Assembly: GCA_017436865.1 (NCBI GenBank)
Contig: JAFSCH010000023.1
Span: forward strand, 1 to 49,072
Direction: 5' to 3'
DNA from: Lachnospiraceae bacterium
GTDB taxonomy: Bacteria > Bacillota > Clostridia > Lachnospirales > Lachnospiraceae
DNA: 49,072 bases
Part shown: positions 8,629-17,500 of the stretch, in pieces
Numbering within the stretch: the stretch's first letter is position 1
Layout of the letters: each line of letters starts with the position of its first letter
Notes under the pieces: model-generated
Told to the model about the DNA's origin: nothing
The model's input: the letters and a program-made list of their open reading frames with translations, nothing else
Databases searched by the model: none
Position numbers and translations under genes: made by a program

Positions 8629-9828
8629 GTGAGAATAGCAATGTTTACAAATAATTATAAGCCATATATGGGTGGTGTACCAATTTCCGTAGACCATCTG
8701 GCAAAGGCATTAAAGGAACTGGGGCATGAGGTGTATGTGTTTGCACCGACATATAAAGAGCAGGAGGAAGAAGAATATGTGGTACGTTATCCTTCCCTTC
8801 CTGTTGCTGTAGTAGGTGCACCGATTCCGAATGTCTTGACAAGTTTGTTTGAGAAAAAGATAAAGGAGCTTTCGATTGATGTAATTCATGTGCATCATCC
8901 TGCATTGGTAGGAAATGTAGCGATTCATCTACGTAAAAAATATGGCATTCCAGTCATTTTTACCTATCATACCAGATACGAGGCTTATCTACACTATGTA
9001 AAACCTCTATCATGGCTGGAAAAAGGTACAGGCTTTGTGGAAAAGTATCTTGTCTGGTTCTGTAATCAGTGTGATGGAATAGTAGCACCAACGGCAGGAA
9101 TGCGTAGATATTTAGAAAGCAGACAGATAGAGACACCAATAACCATTTTGCCGACAGGAATACCGATTGAGAGCTTTACCCCAAGAAAGGAGCTGGTAAC
9201 AGATTTAAGAGAACAGTATGGAAAAGATGTGGATTATCTATTGTGTACCGTTTCCAGAATGGCGAAGGAGAAGAATGTAGAATTTCAGTTAAGAGGTCTT
9301 GGCCTATTAAAAGAAGCATTGCAAAAGCAACAGAAAACATTTCGCTATCTAATGATAGGAGACGGCCCACAATTGGTAGAGCTGAAAGCAATGACAAAGC
9401 ATCTTGGATTGGAAAAAGAGGTAGTATTTGTGGGAAAGGTAGAGAATGAAAAAATTGCTGCGTATTTAAAGGCTTGTGATTTGTTTGTTTTTTCGTCCAA
9501 GTCAGAGACACAGGGAATTGTTTTACTGGAAGCTATGGCAGTAGGTAAACCTATTGTAGCAGTCAAGGCAAGCGGTGTGGAAGATATAGTAGTAGAGGGT
9601 GTGACAGGATATATGACACATGAGAACGAAGTAACGTGGAAGGATAGAATCCTGGCAATATTGGAAAATCCGGAGGAACGTGAACGAGTGGGAAGAGCGG
9701 CACAGAATATTGCATTTAATTATGAAGAGAGACGAATAGCGTTGGCAGCAGTGGAATGTTATCAACGGGCAGTTCATAGAACTGCTAGGTATGGGGGAAG
9801 ACTTTCTTGGAGATACAGCAATCAGTAA
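8629..9828 (+). CDS. GT4 glycosyltransferase, probably diacylglycerol glucosyltransferase type
   Basis: 399 aa, GTG start with AAGGAGAG 9 bases upstream. GT-B fold: an N-terminal acceptor domain with MFTNNYKPYMGGVPISVD and HVHHPALVG, and a C-terminal donor domain with LLCTVSRMAKEKN and the E-x7-E motif SETQGIVLLEAM that binds the nucleotide sugar. The N-terminal pattern resembles enzymes that add glucose to diacylglycerol to make membrane glycolipid, as in many Firmicutes, but other lipid or polysaccharide acceptors are possible. A weak 8-bp hairpin (9826-9833/9842-9849) without T-run follows the gene. Confidence 0.8.
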   Translation: MRIAMFTNNYKPYMGGVPISVDHLAKALKELGHEVYVFAPTYKEQEEEEYVVRYPSLPVAVVGAPIPNVLTSLFEKKIKELSIDVIHVHHPALVGNVAIHLRKKYGIPVIFTYHTRYEAYLHYVKPLSWLEKGTGFVEKYLVWFCNQCDGIVAPTAGMRRYLESRQIETPITILPTGIPIESFTPRKELVTDLREQYGKDVDYLLCTVSRMAKEKNVEFQLRGLGLLKEALQKQQKTFRYLMIGDGPQLVELKAMTKHLGLEKEVVFVGKVENEKIAAYLKACDLFVFSSKSETQGIVLLEAMAVGKPIVAVKASGVEDIVVEGVTGYMTHENEVTWKDRILAILENPEERERVGRAAQNIAFNYEERRIALAAVECYQRAVHRTARYGGRLSWRYSNQ

Positions 9829-9968
9829 TCTTTTGTTTCTCAAAGATTATAAGGTTACATAATATGCTCAATGTGGTACACTAAAGTCGATATGAAAAGC
9901 ACAAGTAACGGTTACATACTTATGACTGGGAATGTACAGAATGATGACAGAGATTGTGAGGGAGAAAG

Positions 9969-10691
9969 ATGGAACCAATAAAGCAGGAGCAATATTCTAT
10001 TTTAGTTGTGGAAGATGATAAAGAGATTCGTAACGGGATTGAGATCTTTTTAAGAAGTCAGGGCTATGAGGTCTATCAGGCAGCAGATGGTATCGAAGGC
10101 TTGGAAATGATAAAGCAACATGAGATTCATCTTGCGATCGTGGATATTATGATGCCTAGAATGAATGGCATTACCATGACAATGGAGCTTCGTAAGGAGC
10201 ATGAATTCCCGGTTATTATGCTGTCGGCAAAATCAGAGGAAACGGACAAGGTAATCGGATTAAATATCGGAGCTGACGACTATGTCACAAAGCCATTTAC
10301 ACCGTTAGAGCTGATGGCAAGGGTAAATTCCCAGCTGAGAAGATATACCAGATTTAAGAATAAGTCACAGGCAGTGGTAGAAAATGACAGAATACATATT
10401 TTAGGTGGTCTTGAACTGAACGAAGATACCGTGGAGCTTACCGTAGATGGGAAGCCGGTAAAGCTGACACCAATAGAGTATAAAATCGTTTTATTATTAA
10501 TGAAGAATCCCGGCAAAGTGTTTTCGGCAGAGGAAATCTATGAACGGGTATGGAATGAGATGGCAATCAATACAGATACCATCATGGTACATGTAAAAAA
10601 CATTCGGGATAAAATCGAGATTAACCCGAAAGAACCAAAATATTTAAAGGTGGTGTGGGGCGTTGGATACAAAATGGAAAAACAGCCGTAA
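9969..10691 (+). CDS. OmpR/PhoB-family response regulator
   Basis: 240 aa. A receiver domain (VVEDDKEIRNG acidic pair; phosphoacceptor Asp in VDIMMPRMNG; Lys in DDYVTKPF) is joined to a winged-helix domain ending in VWGVGYKME. It is expected to be phosphorylated by the histidine kinase encoded next and to regulate transcription as a dimer. Its 3' end overlaps the kinase gene by 29 bases. The 140 bases upstream hold two GGTTACAT copies and a GTAACGGTTAC palindrome (9905-9915), which could be a binding site but are not proven. Confidence 0.92.
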   Translation: MEPIKQEQYSILVVEDDKEIRNGIEIFLRSQGYEVYQAADGIEGLEMIKQHEIHLAIVDIMMPRMNGITMTMELRKEHEFPVIMLSAKSEETDKVIGLNIGADDYVTKPFTPLELMARVNSQLRRYTRFKNKSQAVVENDRIHILGGLELNEDTVELTVDGKPVKLTPIEYKIVLLLMKNPGKVFSAEEIYERVWNEMAINTDTIMVHVKNIRDKIEINPKEPKYLKVVWGVGYKMEKQP

Positions 10692-12873
10692 AAAGAGAAT
10701 AAATATAACAATTATAATATTAGTCTCGCTTGCAATTATAAATGTTTGCATATGCCCATTGGTGTATAGGCAGATTATGAGAGAGGTAGGAGAACAGACC
10801 TATACGCAGGAAGTAAATGAAGCCGTATATGAGAATACTACTTCGCGTCTCTATCAGGGGTGTTATGTATTATACTATGAATATATGAAAAGCATAGGCG
10901 AGGCAGAAGGAACGATAGAGGATTTCTACTTTCCTTCGCTTGCAGGAAAGAATACGGATGAAGCATATGTTATAGAGTCTCAGATAGAGTACTGGGCGAG
11001 CAGATTTGAGGATTCTCGAAGAGAGTATGATTATTATGTTATAGGTGATAAGCAACCGTTGACGAATACAACGATGCCGCTTGGAACCATTTTTAAGTCT
11101 CCTGTAAATGAAGAGGATTTTAACAGGGTGGCGGAGCATTATCAATATTATCTCACGCTTTCGTTTGATGAACTGGGCAATATGGATGTCAGAGTTGCAA
11201 AAATAACGGATTTGAATCCGGATGCGATTTTAAAAAGCTTACAGCGCTGTGACAGAACCTATCGTTTGGAAAATCTGATGAGTGAAGAACTGGATATTAA
11301 TCAATATCCTCCACAAAAAATTATCAATTTCCAAGTTGCTTATGGAATTCCAGAGAATGTAGCAGATGGTTTTCAGTTAGATGGTGGTTATTCCAGAAGT
11401 GATGAATATTACCATATTGTAAATCATTCTTATGTAGAAATCTGCTATGTAAGCAATCTGATTCTGTTGCTCGTGCTACTATTGCTTATGACAAGCAACA
11501 AGGTTTGGAAGGAAGAGCTAACCTTTACAAGACGTGGAAAGCAGTATTTTCTGGAAATAGCAGTTTTCTTAGGGGCACCTATGCTAGTTGCATTTAGTGG
11601 GTTATATGGGCAGTTTGTTGCAGAACTTGGAATGCTGGTTCAATATGGAAATACTTATAACAACCCGGAATGGATACAGTTTTTTACATCATTTTTAGGC
11701 ATGCTTATGATACTTGGTTGTGATTATCTGACCTTATTGTATATCAGACCGGTATTTACCTTGGGACTCGTTGATTATATCAGGGAATATAGTCTGCTCT
11801 ATCGCATGTGGAAGGGCATAAAAGGGTTATGTGTCAGAGGTATGGAGTCCCTGAAGCAGGTGGATTTGAGTGAAAAGGCATCAAAGACCATATTTAAGTT
11901 TGTGGCAGTGAATTTTGTGATTTTAGGTATCATGATGTGCATGTGGTTTATGGGACTCTTCGGACTTATTATTTACTCAGTGGTACTATTTTTCTTAATA
12001 AGAAAATATTACGCAAAGGTTGTAGAGGATTATAAAAAGGCTCTGAATATGACCAGGCGTATTGCAAACGGTGAATTTACGCAGGAAGCAGAGGAGGACT
12101 TTGGAGTCTTTAACAGCTTGAAGGCAGAGCTTTGCAGGATTGAGGAGGGATTTCAGAAGGCTGTGGAACAGGAGACGAAGAGTCAGCGCATGAAAACAGA
12201 GCTGATTACCAATGTATCACATGACTTAAAGACACCGCTTACTGCCATTACTACCTATGTTGAACTTTTGAAAAAAGAAGAAATTACCGAAGAGGAAAGA
12301 AGAGAATATATTGATACCCTGTCAAGAAAGTCCCTTCGATTAAAGGTATTGATTGAAGACTTATTCGAGGTTAGTAAGGCAAGCAGCCAGAATATTGTAT
12401 TACAGTATATGGATGTTGATGTGGTTAATCTCATGAAGCAGGTATATATCGAGCATGAAGAAAAGCTCTCTAATATGGGATTGGATATCCGCTGGAATGT
12501 GCCGGACGAAAAAATTATAGTATCACTGGATAATCAGAAGACGTATCGTATTTTCGAGAATCTCTTTGTGAATATTCAAAAGTATGCTATGCCAAACAGC
12601 AGAGTTTATATTGATATTTTACAAGGAGAAAATCAGGTGCAAATTATAATGAAAAATATCTCTGCAACAGAGCTGAATGTAAGACCGGAAGAACTTACCG
12701 AGCGTTTTGTACGTGGAGACCAGTCTCGTAATACGGAAGGCTCAGGACTTGGACTTGCGATTGCGAAAAGCTTTGTAGAGGCACAGAAAGGAAGCTTTGA
12801 AATAGTAGTCGATGGAGATTTATTCAAGGCAACCATCACATTTCCACGAAAAGAAACGACAGCCGCTTTATAA
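10663..12873 (+). CDS. membrane sensor histidine kinase (partner of upstream regulator)
   Basis: 736 aa if the TTG at 10663 is used; this start is uncertain but places KKRINITIIILVSLAIINV as the first membrane span. An extracytoplasmic region of about 220 residues follows, then several more spans (about 265-450) and a HAMP-like linker. The H-box NVSHDLKTPLTA (phosphorylated His520) and an ATPase domain with GSGLGLAIAKSFVE follow. The multi-span central module is common in clostridial VanS-like kinases; the stimulus is unknown. The stop codon lies inside the terminator stem. Confidence 0.88.
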   Translation: MDTKWKNSRKKRINITIIILVSLAIINVCICPLVYRQIMREVGEQTYTQEVNEAVYENTTSRLYQGCYVLYYEYMKSIGEAEGTIEDFYFPSLAGKNTDEAYVIESQIEYWASRFEDSRREYDYYVIGDKQPLTNTTMPLGTIFKSPVNEEDFNRVAEHYQYYLTLSFDELGNMDVRVAKITDLNPDAILKSLQRCDRTYRLENLMSEELDINQYPPQKIINFQVAYGIPENVADGFQLDGGYSRSDEYYHIVNHSYVEICYVSNLILLLVLLLLMTSNKVWKEELTFTRRGKQYFLEIAVFLGAPMLVAFSGLYGQFVAELGMLVQYGNTYNNPEWIQFFTSFLGMLMILGCDYLTLLYIRPVFTLGLVDYIREYSLLYRMWKGIKGLCVRGMESLKQVDLSEKASKTIFKFVAVNFVILGIMMCMWFMGLFGLIIYSVVLFFLIRKYYAKVVEDYKKALNMTRRIANGEFTQEAEEDFGVFNSLKAELCRIEEGFQKAVEQETKSQRMKTELITNVSHDLKTPLTAITTYVELLKKEEITEEERREYIDTLSRKSLRLKVLIEDLFEVSKASSQNIVLQYMDVDVVNLMKQVYIEHEEKLSNMGLDIRWNVPDEKIIVSLDNQKTYRIFENLFVNIQKYAMPNSRVYIDILQGENQVQIIMKNISATELNVRPEELTERFVRGDQSRNTEGSGLGLAIAKSFVEAQKGSFEIVVDGDLFKATITFPRKETTAAL

Positions 12874-12885
12874 GCGGCTGTTTTT
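12859..12885 (+). terminator. intrinsic terminator overlapping the kinase stop codon
   Basis: ACAGCCGCTT (12859-12868) and AAGCGGCTGT (12872-12881) form a perfect 10-bp stem with a three-base loop and a T-run. The last codons and the stop of the kinase gene are inside it, an economical arrangement. Confidence 0.9.
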
Positions 12886-12944
12886 GTTGTATAATATTGG
12901 AAATTTACATGGTTTTACTTATATTGAAATGAGAGGTGGCTGCA

Positions 12945-14111
12945 ATGGTTACATTATTAAGTCATTTATTTATCAAGGATTATCAGGAATATAGCAATCC
13001 GGTTGTACGTAGGGCATATGGAGTACTCATGGGAGCGATAGGAATTGCACTAAATATTGTTTTGTTTATTGGAAAGTATCTGGCAGGCTTTTTTAGTGGT
13101 TCGGTATCCATTATGGCAGATGCCTTTAACAATTTGTCGGATGCAGGTAGCAGCTTTATTACGATGCTGGGATTTCATTTAGCTGGGAAAGAGCCAGACC
13201 CACAGCATCCGTTTGGGCATGGACGAATTGAGTATGTATCTGGTCTTGCTGTGTCTGTATTGATTATTGTTATGGGGGTTGAGGTATTTAAGACCTCTAT
13301 TCAAAAGATTTTACATCCAGAGCAAATGGAGCTTAGTGTACTTACGATCATTATTTTGTTTGTTTCCATAGCGGTAAAAGTCTATATGTCTTTTTATAAC
13401 CGAATTTATGGGAACAAGCTGGACTCGTCTGCTATGAAGGCAACAGCAACAGACAGCTTAAGTGATTGTATTTCTACAGCTGTGGTATTGTTATCTATGC
13501 TGGTGTATCAGTTTTTACATGTGAATTTAGATGGTTGGTCAGGACTCGTTGTTGCTATTTTTATTCTGATAGCAGGTATAAATTCGGCAAGAGATACCTT
13601 AAGTCCGCTGCTTGGTGAGGCACCGGATGAGGAATTCGTTAAAGAAATAGAGAAAACAGTTATGGAGCATCCGGATGTAGTTGGTGTTCATGATATGGTA
13701 GTACATAATTATGGGCCTGGAAGAATGATGATTTCTCTTCATGCTGAAGTGCCCGGAAATATAGATGTATATGAGCTTCATGATTCCATAGATTTAATTG
13801 AACTACAGATTAAGCAGAAATTTCACTGTGAGGCAGTGATTCACATGGATCCCATTGCTACGGATAATGAGTTGGTTATGGGGCTTCGCCAGGAGATTGT
13901 AGAGCTGGTAAGACAGTATGATGAAGAGCTTACCATTCATGATTTTCGAATGGTAGCAGGACCGACACATACGAATCTCATTTTTGATGTGGTGGTTCCA
14001 CAAGGATATAAGAAGAGTGATGATGAGATATCTAATGAAATAGCAAAAAAAATTAATCAGAAATGGTGTAATTATTTTGCGGTGATTAAAATGGAAAAAC
14101 GTTATATCTAA
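12945..14111 (+). CDS. cation diffusion facilitator (CDF) metal exporter
   Basis: 388 aa from ATG 12945, chosen because GAGAGGTGG ends about 5 bases before it; a GTG at 12936 would add three residues. Six membrane spans with the metal-binding pairs ADAFNNLSD in span 2 and ATDSLSD in span 5, and the HPFGHGRIEY loop typical of the family. The long cytoplasmic tail contains the usual domain (about 200-290) plus an extra segment of some 90 residues. The Asp-rich span sites (DxxxD/N) fit manganese or iron rather than zinc export, but this is an inference. Confidence 0.88.
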   Translation: MVTLLSHLFIKDYQEYSNPVVRRAYGVLMGAIGIALNIVLFIGKYLAGFFSGSVSIMADAFNNLSDAGSSFITMLGFHLAGKEPDPQHPFGHGRIEYVSGLAVSVLIIVMGVEVFKTSIQKILHPEQMELSVLTIIILFVSIAVKVYMSFYNRIYGNKLDSSAMKATATDSLSDCISTAVVLLSMLVYQFLHVNLDGWSGLVVAIFILIAGINSARDTLSPLLGEAPDEEFVKEIEKTVMEHPDVVGVHDMVVHNYGPGRMMISLHAEVPGNIDVYELHDSIDLIELQIKQKFHCEAVIHMDPIATDNELVMGLRQEIVELVRQYDEELTIHDFRMVAGPTHTNLIFDVVVPQGYKKSDDEISNEIAKKINQKWCNYFAVIKMEKRYI

Positions 14112-14117
14112 TACATA

Positions 14118-14209
14118 AAAATAGTGCGTGCCAGCGCACGCACTTTAGCAAGAATTTCTTACGAAATTCTTGTCTAACTACCACTACGTTACAGCAATTT
14201 CCTATTACA
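14118..14209. repeat. two-hairpin dispersed repeat, copy 1
   Basis: About 92 bases with two perfect hairpins, 14123-14131/14136-14144 (GC-rich) and 14149-14158/14163-14172, then the tail CACTACGTTACAGCAATTTC. It matches the reverse complement of 22031-22120 at roughly 88 per cent by eye, and both hairpins are kept. It lies between a + strand gene end and a - strand gene end. Confidence 0.75.
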
Positions 14210-14210
14210 T

Positions 14211-14243
14211 AAAAAAGAAGCGCTTCCTTAGAAGTGCTTCTTT
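14211..14243. terminator. bidirectional terminator
   Basis: A 13-pair stem, 14214-14226 with 14231-14243, has one G-U pair and a four-base loop. It is flanked by AAAAAA on the left, which reads as a T-run for the alarmone synthetase gene on the - strand; a shorter T-run serves the CDF gene. Confidence 0.75.
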
Positions 14244-14260
14244 GCTGCTTTAGAATCTAA

Positions 14261-14944
14261 TTATTGCATTGGTTCTTGTGGATTATTCCTGCGAATTTCA
14301 TCCAAATGATGCTTCATGCGACGTTCCATTTCAGAAAGTTCATTGGAATATCGAGTAAAGGCATCTGTGGTTTCATCCGGAATCTCGCCTTTGTAGCAGA
14401 TACGATGTTCCATACTTGCCCATAAATCCATAGCAAGAGTACGAAGTTGGATTTCTACTGGATAATATTGCATACCTTCAATACGATATACTGGAATGCC
14501 AAGAACCATATGGTAGCTCTTATAGCCGGATGATTTTGGATAAGTAATATAATCACTTTCTTTAATAATCATTAAATCGGTCTGACTTTTTATCGCTGCT
14601 AATATATGGTACACATCATCGGTGAAATAGCAAATAACACGGATTCCGGCAATGTCAGTAAGAGTGTCTTTCGCTGCAAATGCTGTAATGGGAAGTTTTC
14701 TTGCAACAAGTTTATGCTCGATACTTTTTCTACTTTTAATTCGTGTTTGAATATTATGAATCGGATAATCTCGATATTTTTTTCTGTAATCTTCATTGAG
14801 CCCTTTCATACGAACCTCTAAACGGGTCATAGCTTCGCGATATGGCTCAACAAGTTGATCGTACTCTTCCTGAGGGATATGGTCATTTGCTTTTTGGGCA
14901 ACGTAAGCAGCATATCCATTAGGATCATTTTCATAACCTGTCAA
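14261..14944 (-). CDS. relQ: small alarmone synthetase, RelA/SpoT-domain (RelQ-like) GTP pyrophosphokinase
   Basis: 227 aa on the - strand, TTG start with AGGAGG 8 bases upstream. Only the (p)ppGpp synthetase domain is present: RIKSRKSIEHKL, DIAGIRVICYF, KSSGYKSYHMVL and PVEIQLRTLAMDLWASMEH carry the substrate-binding and catalytic residues. There is no HD hydrolase, TGS or ACT domain, so it makes alarmones but does not degrade them. A C-terminal helix (about 190-220) fits the tetramer-forming tail of RelQ. It is monocistronic, between a terminator and a divergent small gene. Confidence 0.88.
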   Translation of the reverse strand: MTGYENDPNGYAAYVAQKANDHIPQEEYDQLVEPYREAMTRLEVRMKGLNEDYRKKYRDYPIHNIQTRIKSRKSIEHKLVARKLPITAFAAKDTLTDIAGIRVICYFTDDVYHILAAIKSQTDLMIIKESDYITYPKSSGYKSYHMVLGIPVYRIEGMQYYPVEIQLRTLAMDLWASMEHRICYKGEIPDETTDAFTRYSNELSEMERRMKHHLDEIRRNNPQEPMQ

Positions 14945-15228
14945 GGTACTTACCTCCTGTACTGTCTTAATATTGCTTTGCGGACAGTAAAACTACTTCT
15001 TATTATTAATATAACCTATCCAGAAAATGAAAGCAATGAAAATGTATAAATTAAACAAAATACAACAAAATACATCAAGAAATTTGGTAATAAATACATG
15101 CCAGAACTAATGAATGGCAGGACCAATGGTGCATTTTGCTATTTTGCTAGTCGATGAAAAATCTCTTTGTCTTATTAGAAAAATGTGATAAGATTGCAAC
15201 AGTAATATAGAGGAATAGGAGGAGGCAT

Positions 15229-15405
15229 ATGTTATTAGATAAGATTTATTATTCGGTTTCTCGTTTGGATGGTGATTATGCTTATCTGCAGAAGGAGGAT
15301 GAACCGGAAGCAGAGTTAAAGTGTGTTGCAAGGGCACTTTTGCCACCGGAAATTGTGGAAGGCAGCAGATTACTATATGAGATGATGGAATATAATATGG
15401 TATAA
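15229..15405 (+). CDS. small DUF3006-like protein
   Basis: 58 aa, ATG at 15229 with an excellent AGGAGGAGG six bases upstream and a terminator just after the gene, so it is real in spite of its size. It starts MLLDKIYYSVSRLDGDYAYL and contains the segment ARALLPPEIVEGS. This resembles the DUF3006 pattern, in which a short beta-rich protein begins with a D-R-x-E/D-G-D-x-A motif and ends with a P-x-x-LLP-x-x-x-x-EG motif. Function unknown. Confidence 0.75.
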   Translation: MLLDKIYYSVSRLDGDYAYLQKEDEPEAELKCVARALLPPEIVEGSRLLYEMMEYNMV

Positions 15406-15414
15406 ATGGTGAAT

Positions 15415-15453
15415 AAGATAGATATCTTAGTTGTGAAAGGTATCTATCTTTTT
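15415..15453 (+). terminator. intrinsic terminator after the small DUF3006-like gene
   Basis: AAGATAGATATC (15415-15426) pairs with GGTATCTATCTT (15439-15450) with one G-U pair, followed by T through 15453. The AT-rich stem is moderately strong. Confidence 0.65.
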
Positions 15454-15500
15454 GAATTTTATTATGATATATGGATAGAAAAAGAGATTAGGAGAAGAAT

Positions 15501-16469
15501 ATGTACTCTTACATTGATATGCATTGTGACACATTGCTTCAGACATTAGATAAGGGGAGTGGTTGGTTGTATGAGAATAAAGGTATGCAGAGTTTAAAAC
15601 TTATGCATGAGGCAAAACAAATGTGCCAGTTTTATGCTATTTTTTTTCCCCCGAGACAGGAAAAGAGAAATCCGCCTATGCCAGTAGACGAGGATTTTTT
15701 TCACATTTTATGTAGAAACTTTCATGATGAAATAGAAAAACATCAAGACATCGTTGCACCTGCTCGTAACTATGATGACATGAAAAGAAACTGGGAAAAA
15801 GGACTTTCGTCAGCAATTCTTACTGTCGAGGATGGAAGAATGGTAGATGGAAAGATGGAGAACTTGGAGATGCTTTACCAGCAGGGAGTTCGTGCTATTG
15901 CATTAACATGGAATTTTTCCAATTGTTTTGGGTATCCTAATTCTGAGGATAAAAACATAATGCAAAAAGGACTTACAGATTTTGGAAAAGATGCTCTTGC
16001 AGAAATGAATCGAAGGGGTATACTAATAGATGTGTCACATTTGTCGGATGGAGGATTTTATGATGTGGCTTTCTTAAGCAAGAAACCATTTATTGCTTCG
16101 CATTCAAATAGCAGGGAATTAACGCCACACACAAGAAACATGACTGATGATATGATACGCACACTGGCTGAGCGTGGTGGAGTGGCAGGACTAAATTTTT
16201 ATTCTGAATTTGTCAACAGCCGTAGAGATGGAGTTACTAGTATAGAGGATTTAGTCGCACATGTGATGCATTTTATAAAAATTGGCGGAGAGGATTGTAT
16301 TGGAATCGGTACAGATTTTGATGGTATAGAAAATGTGCCTATGATTTCCAATCCAACACAGATGCCATTACTATTTGATGCATTGCAGAAAAAGGGTATA
16401 ACACCGCGACAGCTTGACAAACTGGCAAGTAAAAATGTATTAAGAGTGATTAAGGAAGCGATGAAATGA
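15501..16469 (+). CDS. membrane dipeptidase, peptidase family M19
   Basis: 322 aa. Zinc-site residues of the family are visible: His8 and Asp10 in DMHCDTL, the bridging Glu110 in LTVEDGRM, His180 in IDVSHLSD and His201 in ASHSNSREL. GIGTDFDGIENVP near the C-terminus is also typical. It has no signal peptide, so it probably hydrolyses dipeptides in the cytoplasm, with a preference for dehydro- or D-residues known in the family. ATGA overlap with an AEC transporter, which suggests that peptide or organic acid movement is coupled to hydrolysis. Confidence 0.88.
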   Translation: MYSYIDMHCDTLLQTLDKGSGWLYENKGMQSLKLMHEAKQMCQFYAIFFPPRQEKRNPPMPVDEDFFHILCRNFHDEIEKHQDIVAPARNYDDMKRNWEKGLSSAILTVEDGRMVDGKMENLEMLYQQGVRAIALTWNFSNCFGYPNSEDKNIMQKGLTDFGKDALAEMNRRGILIDVSHLSDGGFYDVAFLSKKPFIASHSNSRELTPHTRNMTDDMIRTLAERGGVAGLNFYSEFVNSRRDGVTSIEDLVAHVMHFIKIGGEDCIGIGTDFDGIENVPMISNPTQMPLLFDALQKKGITPRQLDKLASKNVLRVIKEAMK

Positions 16470-17395
16470 TTTTATTACAGCAAATGATGGTACTATTTAT
16501 TGTTATGATGATTGGCTATGTATGTAGGCGAATAGGTCTATTTGGTGCTGAGGCAAGTAAACTATTGTCGGGAATTGTTGTTAATGTGGCAAATCCAGCA
16601 TTGATTTTGTCTTCTACGATTAATAAAGAAACCACAATACAAGGAAAAGAACTAGCATTGACAATAGGACTCGCAATCAGTTTTTATGTGGCACTTTTAG
16701 TGATTGCAGAGATTATTCCAAGGCTGCTGCGCGTTAAGAAAGATGATTATGGAGTCTATAAGGTCATGGCAGTATTTTCCAATATAGGCTTTATGGGCTT
16801 TCCACTGCTTACTGCCATGTATGGAAATGAATCCCTGCTTTATGCATCCCTATTTTTGATACCATATAATGTTTTAATCTATACTTATGGTGTTGGAGCT
16901 TTATGTAAAAAGCAAGAAGGTGCAAAACAGGAAAAAAAGGCAATACCATGGAAAGATATCTTTAATATTGGTGTTATTGCATGTATTATTTCGGTGATTC
17001 TATATCTTACAAGGCTTAGGGTGCCGAAAGCGATTGAAGATGTAGCAAATACGCTTGGTAACCTGACCGCACCATTAAGCATGATGGTTATCGGTGATGC
17101 GATGTCACAGATGAAGATAAAAGAATTGTTAAAAGATAAAAAGCTAATGATTTTTACAGGCATCAAGCTTCTTATCATTCCGATCATCGGATTGTTTATT
17201 GTAAAGCAGCTAGGATTCAATGAGATGCTCTTAGGAGTTTGTTTGGTTATGCTCTCTACGCCGGTGGGTAGTATGACTGCCATGCTTGCCCAGCAGTATG
17301 ATGGGAACTATGAGCTTGCTTCCAAGGGAGTTGCTTTGACAACCTTGTTATCGGTTGTTTCCATGCCGATCGTATCCATGATTATGGGAATATAA
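16466..17395 (+). CDS. AEC (auxin efflux carrier) family transporter
   Basis: 309 aa, about ten membrane spans in two halves separated by a charged loop near residues 150-160 (KKQEGAKQEKKAIPWKDIF). Bacterial AEC proteins are secondary carriers for organic acids or amino acid derivatives. Conserved features include the NPALILSS segment in the first half and GVCLVMLSTPVGSMTAMLAQQYD in the second. The start ATG overlaps the dipeptidase stop by four bases, so they form an operon. Substrate unknown. Confidence 0.85.
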   Translation: MILLQQMMVLFIVMMIGYVCRRIGLFGAEASKLLSGIVVNVANPALILSSTINKETTIQGKELALTIGLAISFYVALLVIAEIIPRLLRVKKDDYGVYKVMAVFSNIGFMGFPLLTAMYGNESLLYASLFLIPYNVLIYTYGVGALCKKQEGAKQEKKAIPWKDIFNIGVIACIISVILYLTRLRVPKAIEDVANTLGNLTAPLSMMVIGDAMSQMKIKELLKDKKLMIFTGIKLLIIPIIGLFIVKQLGFNEMLLGVCLVMLSTPVGSMTAMLAQQYDGNYELASKGVALTTLLSVVSMPIVSMIMGI

Positions 17396-17403
17396 AGGAA
17401 ATA

Positions 17404-17448
17404 AAAAAGTCATCGTAAATGATTAAAATATCATTACGGTGACTTTTT
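17404..17448. terminator. bidirectional terminator between convergent genes
   Basis: A long stem of about 19 pairs with one G-U and one bulge runs from AAAAAGTCA (17404-17412) to TGACTTTTT (17440-17448). A-run and T-run flank it, serving the AEC gene on + and the exchanger gene on -. Confidence 0.8.
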
Positions 17449-17500
17449 GTATGTAATAGTATTACCATAAAGTTTTTCTAATTATTAAGGCACTCAATAA

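Noticed and set aside
9853-9917. Two GGTTACAT copies as a response-regulator binding site
   Set aside because: They are 57 bases apart, which does not fit the helical spacing of OmpR-type direct repeats; chance is likely.
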